From Hyphomicrobium sp. (GTDB taxonomy: Bacteria > Pseudomonadota > Alphaproteobacteria > Rhizobiales > Hyphomicrobiaceae), in the NCBI GenBank assembly GCA_030609245.1, contig JAUWCP010000149.1, positions 1 through 6,093 of the forward strand: a stretch of 6,093 nucleotides of DNA. The letters are read 5' to 3'. The first letter of the stretch is position 1. Each line of letters starts with the position of its first letter. A program made the translations under genes and the position numbers. Below are positions 5,518 to 6,093 of the stretch, piece after piece. The notes below the pieces were generated by a model, which worked only from the letters and a program-made list of their open reading frames with translations, searched no databases and was not told the origin of the DNA.

Positions 5518-6093
5518 ATCAGCACTTCGACTTGGGCAATATCCCCGCTTGCCAGTGTGAATTCGCGCTTAAAGGCGCGTGCCCCAGATCGGGCTATGAT
5601 GGTGTAGGTGCCAGGTGCGAGGATGTGGGTGGGCAAGGCGCCGACACTCCGCTTGATGATTTTGCCCTCGGTCGTCTGCACAGTCCACTGGGTGTCCGGC
5701 AACGCTTCGCCGCCTGCGCGCGTCACAAGCTTGAAGGTGACGCGGGCAGCCGCGTGCGTCACTGTGGCCTCTGTGAGTTTTCCGGCCTCGACCGTGACGT
5801 CAGCGTCCACCGTCGCGTTGGCGTCCCCATAGGTTGAGACGATGTGATAGATGCCGGCGTTGAGGCGAATGATGAGATCCGTTTTCGCCCGGCTCATGAT
5901 CCGGGCGCGTTTGCCAAACTGATCGCGCTCATCCGAATAGATGTCGTACGTCACGGAATTGGGCACAGGGGCTGCGTTCTCAACGAGTGCCTTCACGCGC
6001 AATCCGCCAGCGTTCAGAACGAACTGCTCTGTTGTGGTTGTGCCGCGCCTTACTGTGATCCTTCGCGTTAAGTGGGCACGGCCAAATGCGGCA
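5511..6093 (-). CDS. C-terminal part of a beta-rich repeat protein of unknown function (5' end beyond the window)
   Basis: The minus strand is open from the right edge to a TAG at 5511-5513, giving 193 visible residues; the true start lies outside the window. An internal TTG at 6002 could be taken for a start, but the frame continues upstream with similar sequence (RRITVRRGTTTTEQFVLNAG), so the protein is longer. The sequence is beta-strand-like, without cysteines or membrane segments. It contains repeated pieces: RLNAGIYHIVSTYGDANATV near residue 76 matches HILAPGTYTIIARSGARAF near 156, each followed by a strand of the form VTVEAGK or FTLASGD. RVTFKLVTRAGGEALPDTQW links them. The pattern suggests tandem Ig-like or PEGA-like modules, as in surface or periplasmic proteins, but I cannot name the family. 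The gene converges on the TPR-like gene with 24 bp between the stop codons. Location in the cell cannot be judged without the N-terminus. Confidence 0.75.
   Translation of the reverse strand, partial: AAFGRAHLTRRITVRRGTTTTEQFVLNAGGLRVKALVENAAPVPNSVTYDIYSDERDQFGKRARIMSRAKTDLIIRLNAGIYHIVSTYGDANATVDADVTVEAGKLTEATVTHAAARVTFKLVTRAGGEALPDTQWTVQTTEGKIIKRSVGALPTHILAPGTYTIIARSGARAFKREFTLASGDIAQVEVLMR

Overview
The window looks like about 6 kb of chromosome from an alphaproteobacterium, most likely Hyphomicrobiales (rhizobia or Hyphomicrobium-like). The reasons are GC-rich codon use, an AapJ-type general amino-acid-binding protein beside a MetC-type cystathionine beta-lyase (a pairing I recall from rhizobia), and an alphaproteobacterial-style Crp/Fnr DNA-binding domain. 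I see no rRNA, tRNA, CRISPR array, transposase, integrase or phage gene.

Left part (1-1516). The minus strand carries an exported ankyrin-repeat protein that runs off the left edge (1-847). Directly upstream on the same strand is the C-terminal helix-turn-helix part of a Crp/Fnr regulator (875-1159). Its sensor domain is missing; a short Crp-like stretch survives out of frame at 1160-1214, and beyond that lies a 10-bp tandem repeat (1221-1270). This looks like regulator decay. The rest, to 1516, is leader DNA for the next gene.

Middle (1517-3828). A secreted pentapeptide-repeat protein (plus strand, 1517-2314) converges on metC (minus strand, 2428-3624), a PLP enzyme with its active-site lysine and other key residues intact. 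The 204-bp divergent region between metC and the next gene holds two abutting perfect inverted repeats (3663-3698), the clearest unexplained non-coding signal in the window.

Right part (3829-6093). An AapJ-like periplasmic binding protein (3829-4869) is followed not by the usual permease and ATPase genes (aapQMP) but by a small membrane-anchored TPR-like protein (4947-5486). A 7-bp inverted repeat overlaps that gene's likely Shine-Dalgarno. The TPR-like gene converges on the C-terminal part of a beta-rich repeat protein that runs off the right edge (minus strand, 5511-6093).

Four of the seven genes encode proteins with a visible signal peptide or membrane anchor, and the beta-repeat protein may be a fifth, since its missing N-terminus hides its location. 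The content is therefore largely cell envelope plus one sulfur amino-acid enzyme. I found no convincing new multi-gene system. The best leads are the orphaned, diverged AapJ with its TPR partner, the tandem palindromes, and the decaying Crp locus.
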